DNA of 64,000 nucleotides from Nageia nagi. Lineage: Eukaryota > Pinophyta. Shown in pieces: positions 43,013 to 56,141 of this stretch. The position numbers were made by a program, and so were the translations under genes. Below the pieces are notes generated by a model. It searched no databases. It was not told the DNA's origin and was given only the letters and a program-made list of their open reading frames with translations. The stretch lies in contig JBITNC010000001.1 in NCBI GenBank assembly GCA_050084985.1, positions 72,478,001 to 72,542,000 on the forward strand, written 5' to 3'. Each line of letters starts with the position of its first letter. Position 1 is the stretch's first letter.

Positions 43013-44401
43013 TGTGATGAGCTATTCTAGGGTCACTCCTCAAACATGCCCTAGGAGAGGGATGTTTGGCTTTTAGCTTTGAAATTACTCCAAACAAGCT
43101 CAATCATGCATAAAATATCAAATGACTTGCTATGAAAGGAAAATATGAATTTTAACTTGCAAAAATACCTCCAAAAACCAATGTTTAGCTATGATGAGCA
43201 AATATAAAAATAACACAAGCAAATGCCTCTAGAATTCCAATGACTCAATCAGGGAGCAAAACCAAAAAGCAAACAATGCAAACACCACTCCAGATCCAAC
43301 ATCCAAGCACAAGAAGATAAATTTCAAGATATTGATAGCAAAATGTAATTGTATTGATTACATAATGATGGAAGTGCAAATACAAATATTTATGTCTACC
43401 TAAGGAGCTTTCACCAAGACTTCCTCTAATAGGCTTATATCAGATGGAACCAAGGCATCACCAATCCTAAAAGTGGTGAGGTGCAAACTATGTATTCTTT
43501 GCAAAAACTATAATGGAACCAACAATGTTCCTCTCAAGATGGCTTGAATAAGTTAAGGTTAGCCTTCTCTCATCTCAATACCTCAAATGTAGGTTTCCCT
43601 ACAAGTGGCAAAGATAGAGCTTCAAGTCAATTCAAAAATGGGTTTAATAATAATAATCATCATATCTCATAATGACTACAAGTCCTTCTTTTATTGGCAA
43701 GGGTGATCATGTTCTAATCTCACATTGAGATGATCCAATAATGAAGTGATGTGATTTGTGTGCTCATGTATGCAACATACAAGATGAGGATCCTTGGGAT
43801 GGATGAAATCACATCTAAGGGTTAGGAATGCCAACATATAAGAGGGGGTGATGTTGAAGTGCCTTGTGATTACTACCATAGGTCCAAGTACCAAGAAGGG
43901 CCAACATGGGATCTTAGGATGCTCACATGCCTAATGTCAATGCTAGGAAGCTGTCCACTTATCTTGAGATTACCAATGTCTAGTTTGAACACACCTAACC
44001 TTAGAGCTCCAAATGACCTCATAGTTAGTGCAATAACCTAAGTGGATGCTCTACCTTGAAGAGGGGAGCACTAATGACTAGAGATGCTTTAAATGCCAAT
44101 ATTACAATCATCAAGGCTAAAATATACAACACCTTATGTAAGGAGACTGATATTGTATTTATAAATATAATTACCTTGGTATTACAAATACATTATTATT
44201 GGAATTTAGTAAATAACTAAATACAAAACTTAAATAAATAAAAGGGTTATTTATTCCATAATTAGAGCTTTGCTAAGTATCTAAGTGGAATTTACATCAT
44301 TTTAGCCAATTTCTATCAAATTATACCAAATCGTACCTAAATTAATATTCCCATTTATCAAAGGTGAAATGGGGATAACATTTTAAAAAATGGACATTAC
44401 A
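43013..44401 (-). repeat. 3' LTR (J) of element J/K
   Basis: 1,389 bp, TGTGATGAGC...GGACATTACA on the plus strand. It aligns along its length with K. Confidence 0.88.
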
Positions 44402-44417
44402 AGTCTGCCCTCCTCAA
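44402..44417 (-). promoter_or_regulatory. polypurine tract of element J/K
   Basis: The minus strand reads TTGAGGAGGGCAGACT immediately before the LTR, nearly the same as in element B. Confidence 0.75.
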
Positions 44418-44657
44418 ATTACTTATCCCCAAGCAATTAGAAAAATCCACTCCTGCAGTAGAGTCTTCTTAGTTGATCCAAGAATTCACAAACTCTAGCT
44501 TCTTTTTTGGTGTAGCGCTCATGTGTTATCCATGCCCAAGCTGAATAAATTTGATGATGATCTTTTCCCCTTTGAAAAAGAAGCTCATATCATATAATTG
44601 AAAATTAGTTTTAATGTTGCCTTAGGGATACATCCATTGAACTCTAAGTGTTACCTC

Positions 44658-45477
44658 TTATGAGTTATCTTGGGGGAGGACATAAAATTCTTCCTCAAGG
44701 ACATAGTTCCCTATATTGATATCAAGTCTTATTGATCGATCATATAATGTATAGTACTCATTAGCATTGGAGACATAGAATTCATTTATCATCTTCATTG
44801 GGAGGTTATTTCTTACTACAAACCATAGGTTAATAAAGCTTTGGGTGACTCCATTATCAACCAAAATGGAAACTTCCTCTCCTATTATCACTCCTCCAAT
44901 TCTAATAGAATAATAGTGTGGAACCAAGTGACCTACCATCATCCTTACATCTGAAATGATCCTTGAATAAGGATGACCTTTCTTTAATGGAGGGTGATGT
45001 TGTGGTGTCCTATTTTCATTATGTGCAATTAATTTCTTTTGAGAGTATACATGTACCTGTTCCCTTTGATAATTAGGATATGCCTCTCTTAGTGGTTTCA
45101 CATCCAATACTTCTTCTCCCTTAGTCACCTTAATGAATTATCAAACACTTAATGCTTCCCTAACATCTTTTGATAGGTTGAATAAACCTAAAATAACTTA
45201 CATAAGGATGAGGGAGAACTTCTTGACTATTTGTTACCTCCTTCTCCTTTCCATGTTTATATCCTTTTTGATGAATCTTCCCTTTCTTTTCAATCTTCAC
45301 TATAGATGCTCTCTCAATATGAAAAATCATCATCTTGGCCCTCACAATGGTGATGTGATGACCACAACTCCTTACAATAACAACAAACCTTGTAGTGTCC
45401 TAGGAGTTTTTGAAGAAAAGCTTACCTATTGTTCATACCTAATATACCATGGTAATGCTCATGTGCTAATGATTTGA
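44658..45477 (-). pseudogene. Gypsy protease remnant of element J/K
   Basis: The ORF 45128-44658 (156 codons) contains GVIIGEEVSILVDNGVTQSF followed by a beta-rich stretch ending LEEEFYVLPQD. This is a retropepsin: LVDTGATxxFI with the catalytic DTG changed to DNG, then the ExFYVLP strand. It stops where LGxxWL would follow. A basic ORF upstream (45345-45160) may be gag remnant in another frame. Active elements use this protease to cut their polyprotein; the DTG change and truncation argue against activity. The normal order would place reverse transcriptase and integrase next, but the polypurine tract follows about 240 bp later, so pol is deleted. Confidence 0.75.
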
Positions 45478-46629
45478 GGAAAATCCTGCATCTAGATTTT
45501 GGCCTCAAATGTTTTTGAACTATGACCACAAAAAGTGGACATCTTCCATCTAGTGGAAGAATGGTGATGAGAGATCCTTAAAACTCAAAATTGAGCCTTT
45601 CAAAAGACCAAAAACTTATTCTCAGGTGATGTTCTCTTTCCAAGCTTCCCAATGAACTTGTATAAAGTAATCAATAGGTCCTCAAGCTTCCTTAGTGTCC
45701 AACATCCAACTTCCTTATTTAGAATTTGAAAATCTACTCTTAAATTTGGTGTATCCTTTTGGTAACTCAACATTTGGCTTTATAGGGCTAGAGGATGATT
45801 TAAAATTGCATTTTTACACCAACATTATACTTTAGCTTCAAAATTCAAATTTTTGAGCACAATAAAATATAAAATTCAAAAATAGCACCTTATCACTCTT
45901 ATTGTATTTTGTTTGTCAAAATAAATAAATTAAATTTCGTATAACTCCTAAAAATAATAATTTATTTTTTCCTAATGATAAAATAAAAATATTTTGTATT
46001 TTCCAAATCTTTTTCTTCCCTTATTATTCATAAAAATAAAATGAAATATTTTTGTCTTTTTCTCCTTATTTATCCTCAAAAATAATTAAAACATGAAATA
46101 CTTAAACTACTCAAACCTATAATTTCTATCCTGCCATGGTGGAATGAGATAATAAATCTTGAACTTATGGGTTATAGGCCTAAAAAATAAAAACTGAATT
46201 GGGTTATGTCCTCTTGGAGCTCAATGTTCACACACACAAGCTAGAATAGTGCAAAGTCAATTCTAAATTTTGAAATTTGGCCAAGATACTAATCATCCCA
46301 ACTTAAATGGATGATTTTTTGTAGGTCATAACAAATAGAGCCTCTTATACTCCTTACATTTAACTTTTGGCTCTAGAAAATAGAAAAAATATCCCAACAT
46401 CTTGTTCCCAAGTTTCCATGATGCAAATACCATAATAAAATTTAGTTAATAATAGTAATCAACTCTTTCTCCTCAACATCCTCCTTGTAGTGACTTGCAA
46501 GTTCAAATTTGTTAGAAAATAATGGTTAGTATGTCTAATCTCCTTGCAAAATTTTCAATTCTTGCCTTCCATGATAAAAATTAGTAAATTCTTGCAAGAA
46601 ATATCACTTATGATGTGATCCCAACACAT
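45478..46629 (-). other. non-coding internal part of element J/K
   Basis: AT-rich sequence without recognisable gag. It lies upstream of the protease remnant in the element's orientation. Confidence 0.4.
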
Positions 46630-47400
46630 AATTGGCCTCAAGAAGCCAATGTCTCACTTTAGGTGCTCCTAAAATGCAACAAAAGTTTAAAAAAATCCTC
46701 TAATAGCTCAATGTCTATTCTCTAATGAACATAAAATGAAGAAAAGTATTCAAAAATCCTTCAAACCTTTAATGTTTGGCTCAAAATGAGCTTATAATAC
46801 CAAACTAATTTCAAAACAATCCTTAATATGCCATATTTGCCTAAGAATGATCCCAAAATGCAGTTTGCACCTCAAACTCTTCCTCGATATGCTAACCTTC
46901 ACTTTAGGATAGATCCAAAATGTAGATCAAGCTTCAAATTAAATACCCTTAAACTACTAATATATGGCTTAAGGGGACCTTAAAATGAGAGTTGATCCTC
47001 TGAAATAGCTTTAGCATGCCAACGTTTGGCCTAGAATAGTCTTGAAAAGTAGAATAAACCTTGGAACTCCTCTAAAATACCAATTTCCACCTATAAATGG
47101 TACCAAAATGCAATCAAGGTCTCAAAATTCTCCTAATTAGATAATGTTCTCCTCAAGTAGGCCTCAAAATGATGAACAAGATACCAAAATACCCTAAAAA
47201 ATGCAACATATGGCTTTAGGTGGGCCTAGAATGCAAATCAAATCATATAAATGCCCTCATAAATGCAATGTACTCCTTATAAAGACATCAAAATTCTAAA
47301 TTAGCTTCAAAATGGCTCCCAAAAAAAATATTCAGCTTTAGGTTGGCCTAAAATACCAACATCTAGCTCTAGATGAGCTCATAATTAGCAAACAAACCCT
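46630..47400 (-). repeat. degenerate tandem repeat of about 62 bp, about 12 copies
   Basis: Recurring plus-strand blocks of the type AATGTTTGGC..TAGG..GGCC..AAAATGCA.ATCAAG..TCAAAAT.CTCCTAAAATGCC, each about 60-65 bp. They are strongly diverged, so this is an old array in the leader of element J/K, the same relative place as the palindrome array of unit C. Confidence 0.65.
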
Positions 47401-47717
47401 TATTCCTCCTCCAAACTCAGATTTATCGAGAATGGAATTCAAAGTTGAAATCAAAGATGTAAATTTTTTGAAAGTGTACCTTTTCAAGCTGGAAAAACCT
47501 CCTTAATTCCTCAAAATTTGAAATTAGGACCATAAAATTCCCAATGACTTGCTAGAACGGTGAGATTCAACTTCTAGATCTCTAACGTTTCACTCCAAAC
47601 ATCTAGATCCACCAAGAACTCCTTTGAAATGACCAATATGATGCTAGGTCAATTTTACAATTATGTAAGCTTCTTCTCTTCAACATGATAATAATATTTA
47701 TCAGCAACTACCAATGT
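47401..47717 (-). other. leader sequence of element J/K
   Basis: Non-coding, ending at the target site of element M (GAGCA, 47718-47722). Confidence 0.4.
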
Positions 47718-47722
47718 GAGCA

Positions 47723-50700
47723 TGTAATGACCAACCTCAAGATACTATTTGACCTCAAGTATCATCAAGGATTTGAATGAATTATGTTTGAATAATGCTA
47801 TGGTAATGACAAGTTTGATAAGAAAATATGTGTCATTTGTGATAATTTGATGCTATATTAGAGATGTTTTGACATAGGTCACCTCGAGATGGAGAAGCGA
47901 TCCAAAGACCCTAAGGACCAAAGGTGAATTGGTCACGAGAATGGAAGGGAAATGATTGGTGTTGAATCACTGACACACCCTATGACCATCGTAAATCATA
48001 TATTTGCATGTAGAATAATGGCTATGACTATCAATTTCTTGATGAAATTGTGTTTTCCAATGTGTGTGGATTAATCTTGCCTCATAGGACGAGGCAAGCA
48101 TCAGAGTTAAAGGTGTGTTTCCATTGTTTTGTATTTTTTATTTTCAAATTTGAAATGGAAGAAAAAAGGAATATATCTTATTTAAATATAAAAATTTGTA
48201 TAAGGTTAGAAAAGTAAATTTAGTTAAAAATAATTTAATTAAAATGAGTGCTTATACTATTGCCATATGGGGTTAATAGTAAAAATACTATTAAAAAAAG
48301 ACTAAGGTCACTTTCTGGTGTTATAAGATATTTAATGGGTAGGAAACTAATGGAGTAATTACACTATTTAGTTTTATTTTCTTGTGTTAGGTATAGATAA
48401 TAATTGGGCATTATTTGTCAGTTAATGAAAATGTTACCAAGGTATTTAATACTATTTCAATCATCAACAACTTTAAGCAAACCTACCCCAAAAATTATTA
48501 AAGGTGTGAGGAGATGTCCATTTGGAAACACTTGGACCTCCTTGGTTATAAATAAAGGGGTGGAATCTTAAGGAAAATGCCTACCCATATATGTTTTATT
48601 ATTTCATTCTTATTATTTCAAGCTTGATGTAGATTTGCATAAAGAAAAGAAGTCTCTCTTCCCTTTTCAAGTCAAGGTGCATTCCTTTACATTATTTTTG
48701 CCTAATTAAAGTATTTCTAGTTTGAGGTATTTAATGAGTTGTATGAAAATAAATAAGTGTGATTTTCTTTTTTTATTCTTCCATATATTGGATGTAGGAG
48801 TGGAAAATTTTATATACAAATTGTATTATGTATTTTATGATATTTTAAGGAGACTAGTCAAATATTTCTCCTCATGCCTTTAGCTAGAGTTTAATAAATT
48901 TATTTTGACATAATTTTATTAAAGTCCTAATATGATGTTTATCATAATATTTGAAAACATTTCATAGAACTCATTGTTGTACCATTTGAAGAGACATAGT
49001 GGTTATTTTATTTATTCTTTAAAAAGTGGAGTAGTGGGATTTTCTTTTGTTATTCTCCCTTTACTTAGATGTAGGAGTGGAAAATTTCACGTACAAATTG
49101 TATTATGTATTTTATGATATTTTAAGGAGACTAGTCAAATATTTCTTTTTATACCTTTAACTAGAGTTTAATGAATTTATTTTAAAATAAATTGTATTAA
49201 AACTTAATATTATGTTTATCATTTTTGTAAAGAAATATTGTTAAATTCATGTAAAAGTGGAGAAAATGAATTACTAAAAAATATCTTTGCTTGTTATTAT
49301 CTAAGTTTGTCAATTAAACTAATTAGTATCTAATGGGTGATAAGTTATATTTAATATTTTTAATAAGTAATTCAAGAACTCTTTAGAATCTTGTATTAAA
49401 TAAATTATGGTTTTGAGATTATGATATTGGTTTAATGTTTAGTAAAATAATTCATATGGTACTAATTGTGTAAATTAATTATTAAGGTATCCAATACCTT
49501 ATTATAATTATTTAAGATTGATTAAGGTAAATAAATAATAGATTAATGTACATTGACGAAAGAAAGAAAGTAATTTCACTTAAGGTATATAGTTAAATTC
49601 ATTTGCATAATGGTCAAATTTTAAAAGGGTTTTCATGATCCTCCTCCCTCCTAGTACTCGATCCACCTACCAAGCTCCAAGGGGATGTTTGATGCTCATT
49701 GCATGAAGATCGATGGAGATGTTCAATAGTTGATACAATAGTCAAAACCATATGACATGAACAAATTTTAATTACAAACTATTGGATATGAAATAGTATG
49801 ATTTTACAAAAAGATTCCATATTGATTAAATAGGTTGTATTATATTTGAATTGCCTTTGTATAATGCATGATTTCTACTTGTAATAAATTATGGAAGCTT
49901 CAAAGTTTATGAAAGTAAATGTCATTCATACATTTTATACATGGATTATATTACGTATTAATTAATAAATCTTGTAGATTACTTTTTATTTATATGATTT
50001 TTAGAACAATATTATCATTGTGATTTAATGAGCTTTTTTTTTTAATTATGGTTATCAAATACTACAATTAGCATCTATTATATGTATCATTAGGGGTAGG
50101 AAATTACTATTTCTTTCATAAAAATGATTAATAGGTATTACAATTGATGAAGTAAATGATTTTAACAAAACTCCTAAAGAAGTAGATTGATTAGAAAATA
50201 ATCCTAAATTAGATTTAGGGTTCTAAAAAATAATTTAGGAGCATTTGGATATTTTAAGGACTCTTGGGATTAAATTGGGTATAAATGGGACCCAATGGAA
50301 ATAAATAGGTTTATTTAGGATCCTTTTGGATGGATGCAAGAAAATGATGGAGAACCTTCACCAAAACCTACCTTTCTAAATGACAAACAAAAGAAATATT
50401 CTTTGTATGAGGATCACTTAGCATCTACATTACTTTTGTAGCAATAGTGGCTAGACATTGCCTCACAATCTTACTGCTTTATGTATGCATAAGAACTTTT
50501 AAAAAGTAGATTCATATACATAATACAATGTGTATGGAATAAATAGAATTATGTGACTTCCTGAGCAAGCCTATAATTGAGACTTCCAAGGTATACCTCA
50601 TGAGCAAAGAATGGTGTTAAATCATAGAACTTGTATTGAGCATTTTGTCATGTACCCTCTTCATTATTTGGGAATATTAGTTTATGGTTAGTGGGTTATG

Positions 50701-51405
50701 GGTGGTTCTTTTTATGAATACATTTAATAATAAATTAGACTAAAAAACCATTCAAGGATATTATTTAATATCCATGGCTCCCCAAGTTATGGGTACGGAG
50801 ATGCTAAACCACATGGTGGGCCTAGTTGATAGTTATGGGTAGGCTAATGACTCATATCCTCTGATAGGTGAGTAAGATGGGGATAGCAAATAAAAAAAGT
50901 ACTATTATCAAGTGAGGGTAACTAGTAGTCATACCACTTGCAGTTAGCAGATAGAGATATATCGATTATTTCATAGGTGATTCTACCCTATCATATAGAA
51001 GTTTTTTTAGGAAAAACTATTTGCTCCTATGAGATGAAAAGTTATCATCAGGTGATGATGCTAACTTAGTGGAAGTGCGATCTCTCGGGTGGTATGGGTC
51101 TTGAGTAGAAAACCAATACGCTATGACCAAAAAGCCTATTACACATGGTACATGGAATAGGAATGGTGAGGTTACCTTTGAGGCATCTTTTTAATAGGGT
51201 GAGTGTTGAAGAGTGAACACCAAATTTTTTATCAGGATTGGTTACCCTAGGTTCTTAACCAATCTTACCATGTTAGTGTTGAACTAGCTAGCAACATTAT
51301 TAAACTCATGTGGGATCAACTAGTTCATTCCTAGAATATCGAATGTTAAAAAAATAGGTTTGAAATTTAGGTATTTGGTTGAAAGAAATAAGTGGGTGCA
51401 TTACA
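47723..51405 (+). repeat. 5' LTR of element M (3.7 kb)
   Basis: TGTAATG...CATTACA. The primer site follows at 51407. It contains two copies of a tandem unit (starts 48791 and 49068). It aligns with 56142-60143 over its whole length. Confidence 0.85.
48791..49240 (+). repeat. tandem unit of about 277 bp, two copies, in LTR M (5')
   Basis: Units start with GATGTAGGAGTGGAAAATTT at 48791 and 49068 and include the block AAGGAGACTAGTCAAATATT. Confidence 0.85.
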
Positions 51406-51406
51406 T

Positions 51407-51420
51407 TGGTATCAGAGCAT
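51407..51420 (+). promoter_or_regulatory. primer binding site, element M
   Basis: TGGTATCAGAGCAT, an exact plant initiator-tRNA-Met site one base after the LTR. Confidence 0.95.
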
Positions 51421-53060
51421 CATGTTCAAACCCTCAGGCCTATGGTCCATGACTCTTTTGCTTTAAAAGTTTAGGAAGTCTAGATTGAGTATGCATGAGC
51501 CTAATAACAATACCATTTGGTTGGATTATATTATGGCACTCCCAAGATGTGTAACTAGATATTCAAGCAAACTATGATAAGGTGTCAAAAATAGCCTTCC
51601 TATAAATGCCAATTTTAGTGCAAACCAAAGAAATTGTAGGGGCCTAAATGTAAATGTTAAGGTCTAAAATGCAAATGTTAAGGGGTGAAATGCTAGAAGA
51701 GGAATAATAAGGAATACCAATTGATAAGTTCTTACAAATAATACTAGAAGTTCTTCTAACCATTCTAATAAGAATAATGGAGGAGAAGAAGCCATCACGA
51801 TACTCCAAGAGTAGGTGATAGAGAAGCAAGAACTGATAAATAATATGCTGAGTCATAGAGTTGATCCTCCAAGATAAGAATCTGATCCAATCCTTCTAGC
51901 TCAAGTAAGATGGAGTGGATTGAACAACTAGATTTAGGTAAGGATTTAATAAGAACTTATGTCTAATCTAAAGAAAGCTCAAATATCCAAGTTTAATGAA
52001 AATCATGAAGGTGAGCATGTAGAAGTATGGTTATAGGAGGCTAAAACATACTTCTCAATGAAAAATCTATTACCAAAAACCAAGACCATTTGGGCTACCT
52101 ACAACTTTCAAGATGTTGCTCTATAATGGTGGAATGCATACAAGATTGAACATGGGATCCAATACCTAAAGTGGTCAAAATTTACTGTAGCATTTTGAAA
52201 AAGATTCATTCCTTATGTATATTATGATAAAAAGTATGAAGAGTACTATACTATTTCGTAAGGGTCTATGAGTGTCTAAATTTATCACCAAATATTTGTT
52301 AAACTTCTTAAGTACATCCCAAAAAATTAGAATCATCTAAAGGTGCATCTATTCCTTATAGGGTTAGATCCCAAGATTAAAATTGTAGTAAATGTCTTAA
52401 ATCCCAAGACACTTGAAGAAGCTTATGATCTAGCAAAAAGGAAAGAAAATAACTTAGAAATCAAAAATACATTTGTAAACTACAAACTTCTAGATGAAAA
52501 AGATAAGGAAATCCACCGAAAGAATCATAGTGTAGAGCATCAAGTAGAACAGATAAGCAATAAGAAAAATAATCATGATTTCTAGGAAAAAAATCACTCC
52601 AAATTTGAGAAAATACCATTTGGGAACAAAAGCTTTAAGAAGAAGAATTTTCATAGGAAGAATAAATAAATTCATAAACAACAATAGATTCTTAGAAATG
52701 AAAAGCTAAGAGGCAATCAAAATACACTAAGAGATAAGTTTCCTTAATATAAGGAAGCTCCTTGAGATGGGTGTTGGAACTATGGTGGAGCTCATTATGC
52801 AAATCGATGTCGCTTGAAGATAGAACCACCCAGAGAACATTGAATCTTTGCAACCATCAAAGTAGGACAACTTCGAGGACAAGTGACACCCCTTTAGATC
52901 TTGAGTAAATTTTTGGCAAAATATTTAAAAGTTTTGATAGATTATGGTGCAATGAATAGTTTCATTTCAAATTATTTAGTTAAAGACATAATTAAGGCAA
53001 CAAAAATTTTGATAAAAAAGGCAGTAAGAAAAGTTTGGATTAGTCTAGAAATACCCTGTT
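51421..53060 (+). pseudogene. gag and protease remnant of element M
   Basis: The gag core reads FSMKNLLPKTKTIWATYNFQ, then LFLIGLDPKIKIVVNVLNPK and TLEEAYDLAKRKENN (52050-52480). A knuckle CWNYGGAHYANRC (about 52770) has its second cysteine changed to tyrosine. The protease has VLIDYGAMNSFIS (about 52930), where DTGA or DSGA is expected. Stops TAG, TAA and TGA are all common. Gag packages RNA and the protease cuts the polyprotein in active elements; this copy cannot. Confidence 0.85.
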
Positions 53061-54600
53061 AGATAATGTTTTAGGGATGTTGAACTAGAATTACCTAAGG
53101 GATTCATAGTGTGGGATTTATATATGGTTCCCATAGCTTCTTATGATATTATTTTAGGTATGGATTAGTTAATATATCATAAAGCTTTGATTGAGTTTTA
53201 GAAGAGATGGGTAGAATACATCAATGTATTTCAAAATCAATACAGGGTGTTCAGTGATCAAGGACCATTTGAACCCTACTTGATCACATCCATGCAAATG
53301 AAATTAAATATTAGAAAAAGGGAAATGATATTTGTAGTTAAGGTCAAACAAGTGGTAGAAGAGGATAAATATATAGAAATGTTAAATAAGTATCCAGTGT
53401 TGAGAGAATATAAGGATGTATTTTCAAAGGAACTACTAGGTCTACCCCTAAAATGAGAATTTGACTTCTCGATAGATCTAGTGCTAGGAGATGAGCCTCT
53501 CTCTAGAATCCTTATAAAATGAACACAATTGATATGCAAAAGTTAAAAGTATGGTTACAAGATTTTTGAAGAAAGAGTTGATAAAGTCCTAGTGTATCAT
53601 CCTGGGGAGCTCCTATATTATTTATAAAAAGAAGGATGGAACATTGAGATTTGTATTGAATATAAGATGTTGAATAAGGTCACCATAAGAATAGATATCC
53701 TCTACCTAGAATTGATAACTTGTTAACAAATTAAAGATGTTGCTATCTTTTATATATAGAATTCAAATCAGGTTACCACTAGTTGAGAATAAAAGAATCA
53801 GATGCCCATAAAATAACATTCAAGACTTGGTATGGACATTGTGAATTTGTGATCTTATTATTTGGGATAACGAATGCTCCTGCAACATTCATGAATTTCA
53901 TGAACAATGTTTATTGATAATACTTAGTCAAATTTGTGCTAGTCATTTTAAATGATATTCTCATATAGTCAAGAAATGAGGAGAAGCATAACCATCATTT
54001 GAGATTAGTCTTAGAGGTTTTGAGATGAAATCAACTATATGGTAAATTTCTAAGTGTGATTTCTATGTTTTCCATATTCAATACTTAGGTTGTATTATTT
54101 CTATTGAAGGGATCTTAGTTGATCCTAAAAAGGTTGAAGCAATAATGAGTTGGCTTGCGCCAAAAATGTGATTGAGGCAAGAATTTCATGGGATTAGCTA
54201 GATTTTATAGAATATTTGTTAAGAAATTTTCAAAGATAGCCAATTCTATCACCATCCTACAAAATAAAAACAAATTGTCTAAGTGGACTGAGAAGTGTGA
54301 AAAAGCTTTCGTAACCTGGAAAAAAAACTTACCTCTACACTAGTTCTTACTATCCTTAACCCCCATGATGACTTTGTAGTATGTATAGATGCATCATTAG
54401 AGGGTTTGGGTGGAGTAATTTCATAAAATGAAAATTGTAGCATATGAATCTAAAAAGTTAAAGCCACATGAGTTGAATTATGCTACACATGATCTTGAGC
54501 TAGCATTTGTAGTGCATGTACTTAAGATGTGGAGGTATTACTTGTTAGAAAAACCTTTCAAATTGGAAATAGATCATTAAAACTTGAAGTACTTGTTCAC
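53061..54600 (+). pseudogene. reverse transcriptase and RNase H remnant of element M
   Basis: Motifs in order: VSSWGAPILFIKKKDGTLRF (about 53600), RIKESDAHK-like sequence (53795), FGITNAPATFMNFMNNVY (53862), VLVILNDILI (53940) where V-F-I-D-D-I-L-I is expected, so a catalytic aspartate is lost, and GGVIS after DFVVCIDASLEGLG (54371), the start of RNase H with its aspartate kept. LELAFVVHVLKMWRYYLL (about 54495) is the conserved RNase H tail. Numerous stops. Confidence 0.9.
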
Positions 54601-56141
54601 TTAGCTTGAATTAAATGCTAGGAAAAGTAATGAATGGAATTCCTCATAGAATATGATTTTTGTATTGATTATATCAAGAGTAAAGAAAAAAAATGGTAGA
54701 TGAATTAAGTCAGAAAGACATGTAAATTCCATGAAAAAGCTAGTTTGACTTGTTTGATCAAGTGAGAAGCTTACAACAAGAGGATCCATATTGTAAATCC
54801 ATTAGGGAAATGATAAAGAAAGGTAATCCTTATCTCTAGGAATTTGCTGAAAAAGATAGAATTTTGTATTTTAGAGACAAATTAGTCATCCCAAAAAAAG
54901 GAGATTGAGAAATTTAATCTTGCAAGAAATCCATCATCTTCCATATGTCACACATCCAAGAGGTACGAAGATGAGAGAAGACTTGAAACAAAAATTCTAT
55001 TGAAATGGAATGAAGAAGATATAGCAAGTTTGTGACAAGATTCTTGGAATGTCAAAAAGTGAAAGTAGAACATCACCATCCAAGTGGATATATGTATCCC
55101 ATGATATTCTAACACAAAAATGGCAAGTGATTTCAATGGATTTTATAGTTGGTTTTCTAAAAATTGATATTTCATCATGACTCTATATTGGTTGTGATTT
55201 ATAAGTTAACCAAGGTTGCTCATTGTGTACTTGATAACAACACAAATGATGCTCTTGTAGTAGATAATAGTTTGCATATGAAATCTTCAGACTACATGAA
55301 TTTTTTGAAGTGATAATCTTAGATAGGAATTCTAAATTCACTTCCATATTTTGGAAATCAATACATAAGGCATTGGGTACAAAGTTTAATATGACTCAAC
55401 TTATCATATTGAGATAGATGGGAAGATAAAACATGTAAAAAAGTTCTCAAGGATATTATTAGAATGTATTGCATGGAACAAAAGACCAAATGGGAAGATT
55501 ATTTGGTTGATTTTGCATACAATAATGGCTATCATTCATCTTTAAGAATGGCTCCTTTTGAAGCATTGTATGGAAGGAAATGCATAACTCCTTTGATTGG
55601 TATAATCAAGAGGATTGGGTGATGATCTAAGTGAAAATGTTAAAGCAAATGGAAGATCAACTCGAGTCTATTCAATGAAAGTTGAAGGAAGATGCTAATC
55701 AACAAAAGAGTTATGCCTATCTTAAGAGAACTTCTCGAGAATTTGCTATAGGTGATAAGGTATTTTTACAAGTCCAACCCATGAAAAGTGCCATAAAGTC
55801 AACTAAGTTAATATTTAATTTGTTGGTCTTTTTGAAATTGTGAAAAAGAAGAATCCAGTAGCCTACAAAGTTGCCTTGCCACCAAGTTTGTCCAAAATAC
55901 ATGATGTGTTTCATGTCTCCTTGTTATGAAAGTATGTTGTTGACCCTTCTCATGTTTTAGATTTCTCTAATTTGTAAATGCTAGAGTCTCATGCAATTGA
56001 AATACTCCATGTCAAGATCTTAACTTTTAGGACTAGAAAGTAAAAAATAAAGAAATTAATGAATGTTTAGTCTAATGGGAGAAGTATTTTGAATCTTTCA
56101 CATGGGAAGATACAACTATTACAAAAGATAATTCCCATATT
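54601..56141 (+). pseudogene. integrase and chromodomain remnant of element M
   Basis: Motifs: HHLPYVTHPRGTKMREDLKQ (about 54930, the H-H part of the zinc-binding domain), KWQVISMDFIVGF (55120, first acidic residue), LDRNSKFTSIFWKSIHKALG (55318, second acidic residue), PFEALYGRKC-like sequence (55555), FAIGDKVFLQVQP (55740), ALPPSLSKIHDVFHVS (55872) and a chromodomain-like ECLV-stop-WEKYFESFTWEDT (about 56065-56115). The order is that of a chromovirus pol end. Stops and frameshifts throughout. No clean polypurine tract is visible before the 3' LTR. Confidence 0.87.
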
